Assembly (NCBI GenBank): GCA_947623455.1
Contig: OX392534.1
Coordinates: 8,070,001 to 8,134,000 of the forward strand
DNA: 64,000 nucleotides
Reading direction: 5' to 3'
DNA from: Mimachlamys varia
Taxonomy: Eukaryota > Mollusca > Bivalvia > Pectinida > Pectinidae
Under the pieces are notes generated by a model that made no database searches, had not been told where the DNA came from, and saw only the letters and a list, made by a program, of their open reading frames with translations. The position numbers and the translations under genes are program-made. Shown piece after piece: positions 50,614-60,787 of the stretch; position 1 is the stretch's first letter, and the number at the start of each line of letters is the position of its first letter.

Positions 50614-51142
50614 GCATGCAGTTTACGAACATAAGATAACCTACCTTTGGTAAAGCGCCTCGCCGATATTAATGAACATGTGCTACATACAACTTGTAAG
50701 CCCGACGCACTGCGTCAAATTCCAAGAACCAATTTTCTGATTTACTGCGGTATAAACTTGTATTCAAAAATTTAGTAAAATGTCTTTAAGATGTTTAAAC
50801 ATACATCTATAACACTAAAAATATCATACAGCACATGCAGTAGAAGAACTGTTCGCCCGAGATATATGCTTCGATTGTTTTAAATTGCGTAATTATCGAT
50901 GTTTCGCTTACACTTTGAGCTAAAGGCGCAATATTCTATATTCTGAAGCTCCTACCATAAAGGATATGAATTTGTTCATATTGATACGGTATTGAGTGTT
51001 TCCGTTAGGATTACGTCATACATCTTCCGACATTTGACTATCCTGCAGATACAACTTATTTAATCGTGTTTCTAGCAAGCGAACGCTGGTTGTTTGATTA
51101 TTTTTTTAACCTGAACTAGTTTCGAAATATAATTATGTTGTT
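50614..51142. other. No gene seen; flank of Gypsy insertion
   Basis: Unremarkable sequence up to the retrotransposon. The last bases before the LTR, TATGTTGTT, match the sequence just right of the element. Confidence 0.5.
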
Positions 51143-51145
51143 ATT

Positions 51146-51655
51146 TGCAGCAGGGTTCTCAGTAATCAACAACTCCTTTGCTATAGTTGATATAAGGGTT
51201 TATTAGAAGGCCTACAATATACAATAAAGTAGACATGAACACTAGACAAAGACATAGACAAAGTGAATTACGATTGAACAAATACAGATCGACACTATAC
51301 ATTTAAAATAGTCTTACCAGGGATGATGGTAGTCTTGACGATGAATAGACAAATGTATGGCGATGATATAGCTATCGATGATATGTAGCTAGATGCTCTG
51401 TCCAGAATGATATTGGGGAATGGACGTGTAGGGTATTATCAGGTGTTTAGGGTGCGCACACATACCTACTCACTCTATCTACCAATCAGATCAGCTCTCA
51501 CGCATTCCTTGCATACCGATGGATGACGCAGTATGACAGCGCGAGAACTTACCTGTTGGGATTATGTCACCCTGTTCCGTGTATACCATGAGTTTGTACT
51601 CACAGAGTGTATCTGTACTTATGTACCAATATATCTATATATAGCATGGGCTACA
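51146..51655 (-). repeat. 3' LTR of the Gypsy element
   Basis: 510 bases, TG...CA bounded. It reads as identical to 59119-59628. On the minus strand a TATATATAG box lies close to its start, and a poly(A) signal AATAAA lies at 51199-51204, about 50 bases before its end. Confidence 0.95.
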
Positions 51656-51657
51656 TA

Positions 51658-51669
51658 TTCCCCCTCCCT
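51658..51669 (-). promoter_or_regulatory. Polypurine tract
   Basis: The minus strand reads AGGGAGGGGGAA immediately before the 3' LTR. This is the expected primer for plus-strand DNA synthesis in LTR retrotransposons. Confidence 0.85.
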
Positions 51670-52355
51670 GATAAGATGTCTCCTGGCATCTCAACTAACC
51701 CCACATATATTGAAAATACACAATGATATATGAGATACTGTAGTTGACCCGGTAATTGTTCTAGAACCAATTACTCAAGACTATAGGCAACAACTTATTG
51801 TTATGTTGAAGTTTACCCCTAAGCCTTAATATAGCCAGTGCGCTTATGTATCACCATGGATTTACATACGATTATATGTACAGCGCTCGCATAATACTAA
51901 ATTCATCTTCACAGATGAGTTTCTTATAATACAGGGATAATATGGACACATATACTAGGAACCAATTTCTGCACCTTTTCAGGTATAGGTTCATGCTGAT
52001 GATAATCACTAGTCATGCGGTTGGGCCAGTCCCTACCAGCACTATAGTAATCTACAGACATGAGAATATAACACAGATGAAACGGTTCTACAGGTAAAAA
52101 TCATACAAATTACTAAAATGCGGATGTAACAATAACAATAATCAACAAGAACAAGCAAATTATAAAAAAAACTATCATACCCATCAGGACTAATCTGGAG
52201 GTTGGGCCAGTCCCTACCATCCAGAGCCACAAGCCCTGTAGGTACAGTACATGTATTACAATTAAAGTAAACTAATGATGATTAATAAAAACAATATACT
52301 AATGTACTAATATCACAGAATTCTGACAAAAATGGATGATCTGACCATATCTTGT
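51670..52355 (-). other. 3' non-coding region of the Gypsy element
   Basis: About 690 bases between the integrase stop and the polypurine tract with no env-like frame. It carries an exact 20-base direct repeat, GGTTGGGCCAGTCCCTACCA on the plus strand, at 52019-52038 and 52200-52219. Confidence 0.7.
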
Positions 52356-53792
52356 TTACTTCAGATCTAGATTTCGGGAGGAACACTGCAGGGGAAATAC
52401 CCACTGACCATAACGATCCGGAGGTTTTCTAGGTCGTGCTGACCTTCGAGGTTCTATACTCTCCAAACTATCAAGGTCATGGTTTCCGGTGGTCTCAGCA
52501 CTGCCATGCTGGCTAGGTACTGTCTCCTCATGCAAATTACTTGTCAGAATGGTTAAATCTGTCAAACCTGAACTCTGACCGAACTCATTTTCCGTCATTA
52601 CTGATACGTGATCGGAATGGTCCAGTTCAGGCATTTGTATGGGAGGAGGTCTTTGTCGCCTCTGCAGTTTCCTGGGATGCGTTGGTCTCACAATGGAGGC
52701 ATCAGACTCAGAATCAGAGTCAGACTCCGAGTCTGATAATGCTGGATCAGGCTCTCTCCTAGGAATAGGAGCCGACTTCACAGGCCGAACCTCACGATTT
52801 GGCAAGTCAGGGGGAACTTCCATCGGAATGGAATTAAAGGGAAGCAACATGTTACGGTGCAATGTACGGTTACGACCTTTGCCCGATTCATACTTCACCT
52901 CATATACAGGAATTTCACTGTTGGGGATGTTTATCACCAAACAGGGTTCCCGTTCCCACCTAACAGTCAGTTTGTGTTTGCCCTTGAGACCTACATTCCT
53001 TATCAAAACACGGTCTCCAATTTCCAGCTTAGAGTTCCTTACTGATCGGTCATACCGATTTTTGTTTTGTGCGGACCTCTTAGTAGCCTCATTATGTGCG
53101 GTTTTATAGGCATGCTCCATCCTAGTCCGCAGTTTGCCAACATAGGAGGTATGGTCCACCGCACCCTGTTGACCAGGGTCAGTACCCAAGAACGCATCCA
53201 CTGACAACCGAGGATGCCTACCAAACATAAGATAATGGGGAGAGTACCCCGTGGCATCACTCTTGGTTGCGTTGTAGGCCTGGACGAGTGGAGCTATATA
53301 CGATTTCCAATCAGACTTTTTAGCCTCATCTAGAGTGGCTAACATCCTGAGAAGGGTTTGGTTAAACCTTTCTACTGACCCATTTCCCATTGGATGGTAG
53401 GGAGTAGTTCTGGATTTTTTCACACTGGCCAGTTTACAAAGTTCTTTGATAACTTTGCTTTCAAAGTTTCGGCCCTGATCGCTATGTAGCCTCTCTGGAA
53501 AGCTATAGTGAACTATAAAGTTCTCATATAAGGCTTTCGCAGTTGTCCGTGCCGTTTGGTTACGACAGGGTATTGCTTGGGCATACCTGGTGAAGTGATC
53601 GGTGATAACCAAAATATCCTCTATTCCACCCTTGCACCTATCAGCTGTGAGAAAGTCTATACAGACCAACTCCATAGGGTGACTGGAAGTAATGGGAATC
53701 AGCTCAGCTACAGGCTTAGCTGGTGATTTTCTACGTATACAACGCCCACAAGTCTCAACTTTCTGGTTCACATCATTCTCGAGGCCTGACCA
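52356..53792 (-). pseudogene. Gypsy integrase (zinc finger truncated)
   Basis: Inserts the retrotransposon DNA copy into the genome. Residues are counted from the GTG at 53771. A C-x2-C pair (C8, C11) is the surviving half of the HHCC zinc finger. The DDE core is D39, D98 and E134, with 35 residues between the last two. A GPY/F-like region follows (GDRVLIRNVGLKGKHK, RWEREPCLVIN). The tail is Ser/Asp-rich and ends in RRSARPRKPPDRYG. The frame is open up to about 53792 and reads WSGLENDV before the GTG. The preceding frame ends at HDDTG, so roughly 16 residues with the second zinc-binding His are missing and the frame is changed. The DDE core itself is intact. Confidence 0.9.
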
Positions 53793-55017
53793 GTGTCATC
53801 ATGCACACCCTTAAGGGCGAGGGAGTGATATTGTTTTGGCAGCACCAACTGTTTAACCGTTTGGCCGTCTAGAGAAGCGGTTCGATATAATATACCGTCT
53901 TGTAAACATAGTTTGTTCCAAGTACGAAACATCTTCTGGACGTATACCGTTTCCTCCCTTAGCCTTCTCCCCCTGGGAAGAAAACCGGTTCTCAACAGGT
54001 CAATAACCCGTGCAATGTCTTGGTCCTGCTGTTGCTGTACCGTCCAATCCACTGAAGCAAAGGAATCGACTGAATCCATGTTCCCATCGGCCAAATGAGA
54101 CATGGATCCTCCCGACACACAATCCACCAGTGGAGCGACAGTAACTGCAGACTGACATACAGCCTTAACAACCTCAGTACCAACCGACATGCGTGAGAGG
54201 ACATCCGCATCGGTATTAAGTTTCCCAGGGCGATACGACAGGGTGAAGTTATAGTTTGCAAGAGCGGCAACCCATCTATGCCCAGTGGCATCGAGTTTCG
54301 CCTTACCCAGTACATAAGTAAGCGGGTTGTTATCAGTGACGACTTTGAAGGTGTTACCATAGAGGTAATCATGGTATTTGTCAGTCACGGCCCACTTTAG
54401 AGCCAAAAACTCCAACTTATGAGCTGGGTAATTTCTCTCACTAGGTCTTAAACCACGACTGGCATATGCGATTACCCTTTCCGCTCCATCCTGTTCCTGA
54501 TATAGGACTGCGCCAAGGCCAAGGCCGCTAGCGTCTGTGTGCAGGATGAAGGGCTTAGTATAATCAGCATAGGCAAGAACTGGGGGACTCATCAGCTTCT
54601 CTTTCAAGGTGTCAAAGGCGGTTTGTTGAGGCTCCCCCCAAATCCATACTGCCTTTTCCTTGACCTTAGATTTAGATTGAGACTTTGCATTCTTACTCTT
54701 TTTGGTAAGGTCATGACCTTGTAAAAGTTTATTTAGTGGTTGGGCGATGGAGGAAAAATCCTTTATGAAGCGCCTATAATAACCACTAAAACCAAGCCAT
54801 TGACGAAGCTCCTTTACATTCTTTGGTTGTGGCCAATCCTTTACTACGGATAGCTTCTCTGGGTCAGTCGCTATGCCTGTTTCAGACACGACATGCCCGA
54901 GATACGTCACAGAACTTTTGAATAGTTCGCACTTTGATGGTTTAAGTTTCAGGCCATGTTGTACTAGTCTGGAAAAAACAGACTCTAACCTTGTGAGGTG
55001 TTCGTCAAAAGTCCTGG
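53793..55017 (-). pseudogene. Gypsy RT C-terminal part and RNase H
   Basis: Continues the polyprotein after the one-base break at 55018-55022. It starts with the RT thumb wording (HGLKLKPSKCELF, YLGHVVSETGI) and the connection WLGFSGYYRRFIKDF. RNase H then follows: FILHTDASGLGLGAVLYQ holds the first catalytic Asp, KLEFLALKWAV the Glu, and VVTDNNPL and LNTDADVLSR the later Asp residues. All key acidic residues appear present. It ends at the integrase zinc-finger deletion, so it is not joined in frame to integrase. Confidence 0.9.
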
Positions 55018-56482
55018 AAAAATATAAGAATGTCATCGAGAAAGATGAGGCATTCTCGGAGATGCATATCGCCCATGCACTTCTCTATCATGCGCTGAAA
55101 GGTAGCTGGAGCACATGTGAGGCCGAAACCCATTCTAATAGTTTCGTAAAACCCCAGGTTCCCCACAGAGAAAGCGGTTTTATGGCGATCTTCCTCGGCG
55201 ACCTCTATCTGCCAGTAACCCGCTCGAAGATCTAGCTTCGAGAAATAGCAACTGCCAATTAGAGTATCTATAGTGTCGTCGAAACGAGGAAGCATATACG
55301 CATCTTTCCTGGTTCGCGAGTTAAGCATCCGATAGTCGATGCAGAATCTTAATGAACCATCCTTCTTTCGAACCAGCACAACATTCGAAGAAAAAGGACT
55401 GTTAGATTCTTTAATAACACCCGCTTCAAGCATTTCCTTTATGTGCTGACGGACTTCTTCATACATTGCAGGAGGTATTTTCCTGTAAGGCTGTTTAAAT
55501 GGCCTTTCATCGAGTAACTCGATTTTATGTTGTATGAGGTCCGTGCATCCAAGATCGAATGGATCGGTGGAAAATGCCTGTTTCCAGTTTCCTAATACTT
55601 GACGTACCCTATACAGTTGTTCTTCACTAAGGTTCTCAGTGTTTAAGTTAATACCAAGGTCTTCAGGTACAGACTTTGATTCTGTTGTACTGGGCAACTT
55701 AGAAGCTAAGTTGTCAACAACCCTTACTTGATTTACAGAACAAACTAATGATCTGGGTTGTATATAAATGGTTTTAGCCGTAAGGTTACAAATTTTTACA
55801 GGAACTTTAACACTAACTACATTATTGTTTACTTTGAGAACCCGTGGACAAACTGTATACCTCAGGTCAGAGCGGTCAGATCGGTTTTCTGTGATAATAT
55901 TAGAGGTATCGGGGTCGAGTCCTCTGACCATGCCGTTGATCACTGTGGATTGGTAGGGTTGAACCTTAAGTGGTTTCCTGTTCATAGACTTGACGTCATA
56001 TGTACAAGATATGCTATCCACAGCAACCTTCCACTCGGGAGGTAAAAAAAAACTGTGTGAGTCTATGGAGTCTTTAACTAGTCTGATCACATTGGTACCC
56101 ATAAGACATGGGCACGACTCATTGTAATCGGTGTCCGGTACTACGAGTACTAAAACACTAAAGACTCTGTCTGTCAGGAATGGCAACTGGACATCACATT
56201 CTATGAACCCTTTAATTTGAAGGGCTGAGCCATTGGCTACAGTAACATCAAGCCCAAGTTTAGACACATCATGAAGCTCAGGTTTGCTTGGTAGGCACCT
56301 ATAAAATGATTCTGATATGGTAGAGACCATGGAACCACTGTCTATCAAGCTTTTAACCTGAACACCATCAATCCAAACTTTACCTTCATTTGAAACTCCT
56401 AAAAGTCTGTCCAAAATATCGGCTTGGCCTGTTGAAGGTACACCGGCCTCTGCTTGGCCTACCGCAGAGACCGTTACTCTTT
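55018..56482 (-). pseudogene. Gypsy protease and RT N-terminal part
   Basis: Entered from gag by -1 frameshifting, so no ATG of its own is needed; the nominal ATG-equivalent lies at 56414. The protease active site LIDSGSMVSTI is at residues 23-33 of that count. The RT blocks include VVLVRKKDGSLRFCIDYRML, FSKLDLRAGYWQIEV and the catalytic FLDD at 458-461. The frame ends just after FLDDILIF because of one extra base in a run of five T (minus strand; plus 55018-55022). Translation would stop within the RT. Confidence 0.92.
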
Positions 56483-56486
56483 TGGG
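56445..56486 (-). promoter_or_regulatory. Gag-pol -1 ribosomal frameshift signal
   Basis: The minus strand has the heptamer C_CCA_AAA (56480-56486) in the gag frame, one codon before the gag stop (TAA at 56474-56476). Seven bases later comes a 9-bp stem: GGTCTCTGC (56464-56472) pairs with GCAGAGGCC (56445-56453), one G-U pair, with a 10-base loop. The pol frame is open in -1 from the heptamer. The loop AGGCC could pair further downstream to make a pseudoknot. Confidence 0.8.
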
Positions 56487-57551
56487 CCGTCAGTTGACTT
56501 GGTTTTGTTGTGGTTGGGCTTACCCCTGTGGTTACCTCGACCACGACCACGACCTTGACCTCGATTGTGACCTTGACCTTGAAAGGATTTGGGCTGGCTA
56601 GACTTAGAGTCCAGTTTCTCCAAAATCTTCTCAAATTTGTCCTCAATCTGAGAGGTTAACCTAGTCTCTAGAGCCTTGAGTTTCCCATCAAACTCCTTTG
56701 ATACATCCGATAATGATGTAGCCTGCTGCTGATCTACCTCTGCAGTTACATTTTGGCTCTGAGCTTTCTTTCTCTTTGTAGAGTCCTGGCCCTTCTGAGT
56801 TGTACTCGAGCACAGGTCAAGCTCTTTCTCTACAATTCTTATGTCTCGTAGAAGTGTATCAAACGAGGTAATATTGTCATACTTATGACGTGTTTGACTT
56901 TTTAAATTGTCACTATATAGTGAAGTCCAGAACTTATGCCTTAATAAGTCATTCCTGGAGGCTTTGTCTACAGACCCATTATCTATGGCCGTCTGTAATA
57001 GAGACTCAAGTCTACAACCAAATACAGTTGCAGACTCCTCAGGCTTTTGTGCCGAGTTAAAGAACTCTTGCATGATCATGCCATGCGTGGCGACCTCCCC
57101 GAACAACGAGTCGAGTCGGTACAATATTTGCCGAGGTGTTGCTGTACTCCCCAGTGAAATGAGCGATTGCTTCGCAACCCCACGAAGCGAACGGCGTATG
57201 GCCTGCACAAGTGTGCTATCAGTGATGTCCGAATCCAGTAGTAAGCAACGGAATTTCGTAACGCCAATCAGTATAGGCGACATCATTTTTGAAGGACTCA
57301 CCTGAGAACTGAGGCACCTTGGGGATGTTTTGTGATTTAAGATTAGGGAACTCATATAAAGAAGTGTTCCCCTCAATCACTGAGCTAGTCCTAGGCCTGC
57401 GAGCCTGGGTACCCTCATCAAGGGCAACAATAGCGTACTTCCCCAGGGCATTGAGCGATTTAATTAAATCTGCCTCAGATAAGGCCCCCATTTTTACCTC
57501 TGGCTGGTCTACTACTTCAGGTTGTTCTACTGGTTCCTCCTTACCTGCCAT
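56474..57551 (-). pseudogene. Gypsy gag (single frameshift)
   Basis: Structural protein of the retrotransposon particle. It starts at ATG 57551 (MAGKEEPVEQPEV...). The capsid-like region runs from PQFSGESFKNDVAYTDWRYE into RCLLLDSDITDSTLVQAIRR and EFFNSAQKPEESATVFGCRL, a typical Gypsy capsid layout. The C-terminus is basic and RG-rich (GRGRGRGNHRG) with no CCHC zinc knuckle, so RNA binding is probably by the RG tail. The frame breaks at 57250-57251, where the minus strand has one extra base after TGGCGTTACGAAAT. The rest is open to the stop at 56474. Confidence 0.85.
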
Positions 57552-57557
57552 AGTTAT

Positions 57558-58310
57558 TTAAAGAAATGGCACTATATAAACAGGACAACCATATGCACAA
57601 TCTTCAAAATTTTTTCCAAGCAACCGTTTCATCCAACACCTCGCTAAGAGTGGGGTGGGATGAATACCGTCCTTAAACAAAGTAAAACAGACAGACGGCG
57701 TGCGCTTGGCCCTGGTATACTTGAGTAGATCCAAGTTAAAGCGAATTGAGCTAACCCCAGCAGCTTGGTTTACCTCCTGTAGGTAACCATTCAGGATGCT
57801 TATCCTGTTTACTAGAGTTTCATCTTCTGTTTCGAATACCTCTGGGCTCTTGTGACCCTTGTATTGATTCCAAAGTTTGATACTGTATGGAGGTATTTCT
57901 AGAAATGTCACCGATACAGAAGGGTATTTTGACAGAAAACTGTTGATCTTATCAACATGGACCTTCACATAATCCCTACATTCAGCATCAGATTTCTGTG
58001 CTAAGGTGATATAACCAAATTTGGACTTGTTTGTGAGGTCACATGTGCCTAACCAAATGTATAAATGTACTTGGTTATAGGTTCTGACAACCTGATCAAT
58101 GTTCTTAACTAACCAGTGGCAACCAAACTTGAAATCACCACCTGGTTGACATTGAAACTTCACTGTGAAGTTATACTTTGATAATAAATCTGTGTGCCTC
58201 CTTAGATACACACCTTTGCTGCTGCTCAATAGTAATGGGGTTTTAACTAAATTTGGGGGTGCGCTCATGGGCCTATCCAAAAATTTCTCGATTCTATTGG
58301 TATTAGACAT
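57558..58310 (-). CDS. SGNH-hydrolase-like accessory ORF of the Gypsy element
   Basis: An intact 250-residue frame between the leader and gag, ending seven bases before the gag ATG and in the same frame. Its layout resembles the SGNH/GDSL esterase fold. LLLSSSKG (26-33) sits where block I (GDS) should be. Gly57/Gly58 fit block II. WLGTCDL (86-92) fits block III but has Cys instead of the usual Asn. DGIHPT (214-219) is a clean block V with Asp214 and His217. The conservative reading is a diverged SGNH fold, catalytically uncertain. Similar ORFs occur in predicted bivalve proteins as far as I recall. Role unknown: processing of lipid or modified substrates, RNA-particle function or a host interaction are all possible. 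Confidence 0.65.
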   Translation of the reverse strand: MSNTNRIEKFLDRPMSAPPNLVKTPLLLSSSKGVYLRRHTDLLSKYNFTVKFQCQPGGDFKFGCHWLVKNIDQVVRTYNQVHLYIWLGTCDLTNKSKFGYITLAQKSDAECRDYVKVHVDKINSFLSKYPSVSVTFLEIPPYSIKLWNQYKGHKSPEVFETEDETLVNRISILNGYLQEVNQAAGVSSIRFNLDLLKYTRAKRTPSVCFTLFKDGIHPTPLLARCWMKRLLGKNFEDCAYGCPVYIVPFL

Positions 58311-59101
58311 AGAAAAGGTATTGGTATCTCATACAACTTACCTATATGAATATATAGAATGAATGAACGCAAGCGCAAAATGAAGATGAAAAATGAGCTT
58401 ACCTTACATCCTTGTGCAACATAATATTCAGGGTCAGGGAGTGAAGGGAAAACCTAAGGTGCTTCTATTAGATTAAGGACCATGCCATGTTTGGTGATGA
58501 TGATGATGATGATGATGATGATTCCCTGGTAAGACGAAGAAAAATAATTAAATATCAACTACAAACATTCTGGTGACTGTTTAACTTAGAATTGAATTAA
58601 CTTAAATATGAATATCACAGTGTTGTATGAATTTTACATTTATGACTAGAAAACAAATATTGTTTGAACAGAACTGCAAAGTTACATAAATTTCAAAACA
58701 TTAGACAATTTACAGATGAATGAAAATAGAATGAATCACGATAACAGTTCAAATATTTTTAACAATGTTCAACACAGCCTTCGGAATCCCGTCAGTCTAC
58801 ACAGCACACGGAACATTCACAAAAAGAAAAATACAACAAAAAGTCACAGTCTATCAAAAGTTACAGGAACAATATTAATGAGTTCAGAGAAACACTCAAG
58901 GCCGACACGATCTCATCGCTGATCAGCTCTTCAGGACATCAGGTCCACCATAACCAAATATCGCAGTAATATCGTCCGGAAACCAGCCGGTCCGGAAATG
59001 CGAAACAGCTGTTATTAGCTGGTAACACTACCTCCCGGAAAAATCCGCCATGATCTCCTCAGACCCTCAGACAATATATGTCGCTATCCCTGGCCCTCAA
59101 A
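58311..59101 (-). other. Gypsy 5' leader
   Basis: About 790 bases between the primer site and the SGNH-like ORF, unusually long. It contains a (GAT)n/(ATC)n microsatellite at about 58494-58522. Probably includes packaging and translation signals, none of which I can identify. Confidence 0.6.
58494..58522. repeat. (TGA)n microsatellite
   Basis: About nine to ten uninterrupted trinucleotide units inside the Gypsy leader. Confidence 0.9.
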
Positions 59102-59116
59102 CCACGTTGGGCGCCA
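59102..59116 (-). promoter_or_regulatory. tRNA primer-binding site, tRNA-Lys(CUU) type
   Basis: The minus strand reads TGGCGCCCAACGTGG directly inside the 5' LTR. It is complementary over 15 bases to the 3' end of animal tRNA-Lys(CUU), ending CCACGTTGGGCGCCA (known tRNA sequence). It primes minus-strand DNA synthesis. Confidence 0.85.
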
Positions 59117-59118
59117 TT

Positions 59119-59628
59119 TGCAGCAGGGTTCTCAGTAATCAACAACTCCTTTGCTATAGTTGATATAAGGGTTTATTAGAAGGCCTACAATATACAATAA
59201 AGTAGACATGAACACTAGACAAAGACATAGACAAAGTGAATTACGATTGAACAAATACAGATCGACACTATACATTTAAAATAGTCTTACCAGGGATGAT
59301 GGTAGTCTTGACGATGAATAGACAAATGTATGGCGATGATATAGCTATCGATGATATGTAGCTAGATGCTCTGTCCAGAATGATATTGGGGAATGGACGT
59401 GTAGGGTATTATCAGGTGTTTAGGGTGCGCACACATACCTACTCACTCTATCTACCAATCAGATCAGCTCTCACGCATTCCTTGCATACCGATGGATGAC
59501 GCAGTATGACAGCGCGAGAACTTACCTGTTGGGATTATGTCACCCTGTTCCGTGTATACCATGAGTTTGTACTCACAGAGTGTATCTGTACTTATGTACC
59601 AATATATCTATATATAGCATGGGCTACA
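59119..59628 (-). repeat. 5' LTR of the Gypsy element
   Basis: 510 bases, reads as identical to 51146-51655. On the minus strand it begins TGTAGCCCATGC and ends CTGCTGCA, followed by AA and the primer site. Contains AATAAA at 59172-59177. Confidence 0.95.
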
Positions 59629-60787
59629 TGTTGTTGTTTTATTTTTCCTATTGTTTAAGTGTTCATGTACAGTACATGTATGTAATAGAAGACATTGGCA
59701 AATGCATGGCTGGTATTTGTAAAGTAACATGTAACATGCTCAGAAATAAATTGATCCATGGCGGCCCTGGCAGTACACTTTTAGAGCCTGGCCGAACTAT
59801 CAAAATGTTAGAGAAACTGCACTTGTTCAATAAACAGTTTTGGTTCTTGGCATCCATTTGATATTGAGCCCTTTACAAAATATCACCATGTTACAGTGTA
59901 TATTGTTTTGTTTTTTTTTCAAGTCAGAAAAGATCAACAAAATTATATTCCGAACCGATCATGCTAGGGGCAAAATATGACCAAATGAAAAAAAATCATA
60001 CTGATATACTTGAACGGGTACAAAAGAATAAGACAAGATGTAAACTATTATTGGTGATGTATTATTTGTACCTGTAAATTATGCTTTCCTCATGCCTTAC
60101 ATGTAGGGTGTAATTATTACCGCCTAATTACATGATCCGTTAGAGGCGATTAAATAAATTTCCTCTTCTTTCTTAACACGATTTTCCTTTGCTTATGTCT
60201 CCATTGAAAGCGCTTTACTTTGGGCCTTTTGTTAAGCATTGACCCCTATATAGAAGACATTGGTTCTGTCCCCTGTCGGATTACAATTGGTAAGTTTGAT
60301 TTCCGTTCTGAACTCTCAGCATTAAATGGTATGGAAACGAACTTGTTTACCTGTTGTCAGTTTAAATTACCTGTCGAGATCCGTTCGCAATGGCATTTCA
60401 GTGAGATTGGACTACAAAGTCGAAATTTGGTCCTAGCTAGCACAGGAAGGCAGGTTTACCTCGAAACAGAATTGTATTTGTCAAGGAAAACAAAATCACA
60501 GTTGAATACACAAGGGACAAAATATGGACAAAGGAAAGATTCAAACGGATACCCTTAAAAAGGTAAAGGACATAAAACTTGGTTTTCGAGATTGAAGTAA
60601 AATTATCATCGCCTCAAAGTTAGAAATGAGGCATCATTCTCCATCACAAAAAGTAGACATACCAATGATCATATTCATAAACTTCCAATATCATACCATA
60701 CAGGGTGCAGAATATTTCTCAATGAGACCAATGAGTTACAATGTACATGTACCTGTAAGTTGCGTATGACAGGAAATATCAGTCATA
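59629..60787. other. No gene; two decayed PLE-like tails
   Basis: 59925-60035 (AGTCAGAAAAGATCAACAAA, GGGGCAAAATATGACC, AAGAATAAGACAAGATG) and 60490-60745 (ACAAAATATGGACAAAGGAA, AATATTTCTCAATGAGACCA) are minus-sense, strongly diverged tails. The frame 60220-60558 has no recognisable domain. Confidence 0.5.

Larger units (their letters stand above)
51143..59628 (-). mobile_element. Complete Ty3/Gypsy LTR retrotransposon, minus strand
   Basis: About 8.5 kb bounded by two 510-base LTRs. Minus-strand order: 5' LTR, primer site, leader, SGNH-like ORF, gag, protease, RT, RNase H, integrase, polypurine tract, 3' LTR. RT before integrase defines Ty3/Gypsy rather than Ty1/Copia. There is no envelope frame. 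TGTT (or TGTTGTT) abuts both outer edges and is consistent with a short target duplication, though the sequence is repetitive. The LTRs read as identical, so insertion was recent. Gag, RT and integrase are nonetheless broken (see entries). Confidence 0.95.

Noticed and set aside
51670..52355. Envelope gene between integrase and 3' LTR
   Set aside because: Only one short frame and no signal, furin-type or membrane pattern; the region is non-coding.
52541..57561. Plus-strand frames within the Gypsy element
   Set aside because: They are antisense shadows of gag and pol with no domains of their own.
59608..59618. LTR TATATATAG as the definite promoter TATA box
   Set aside because: It lies only about a dozen bases from the LTR start, unusually close; kept as a possibility but not called as a feature.
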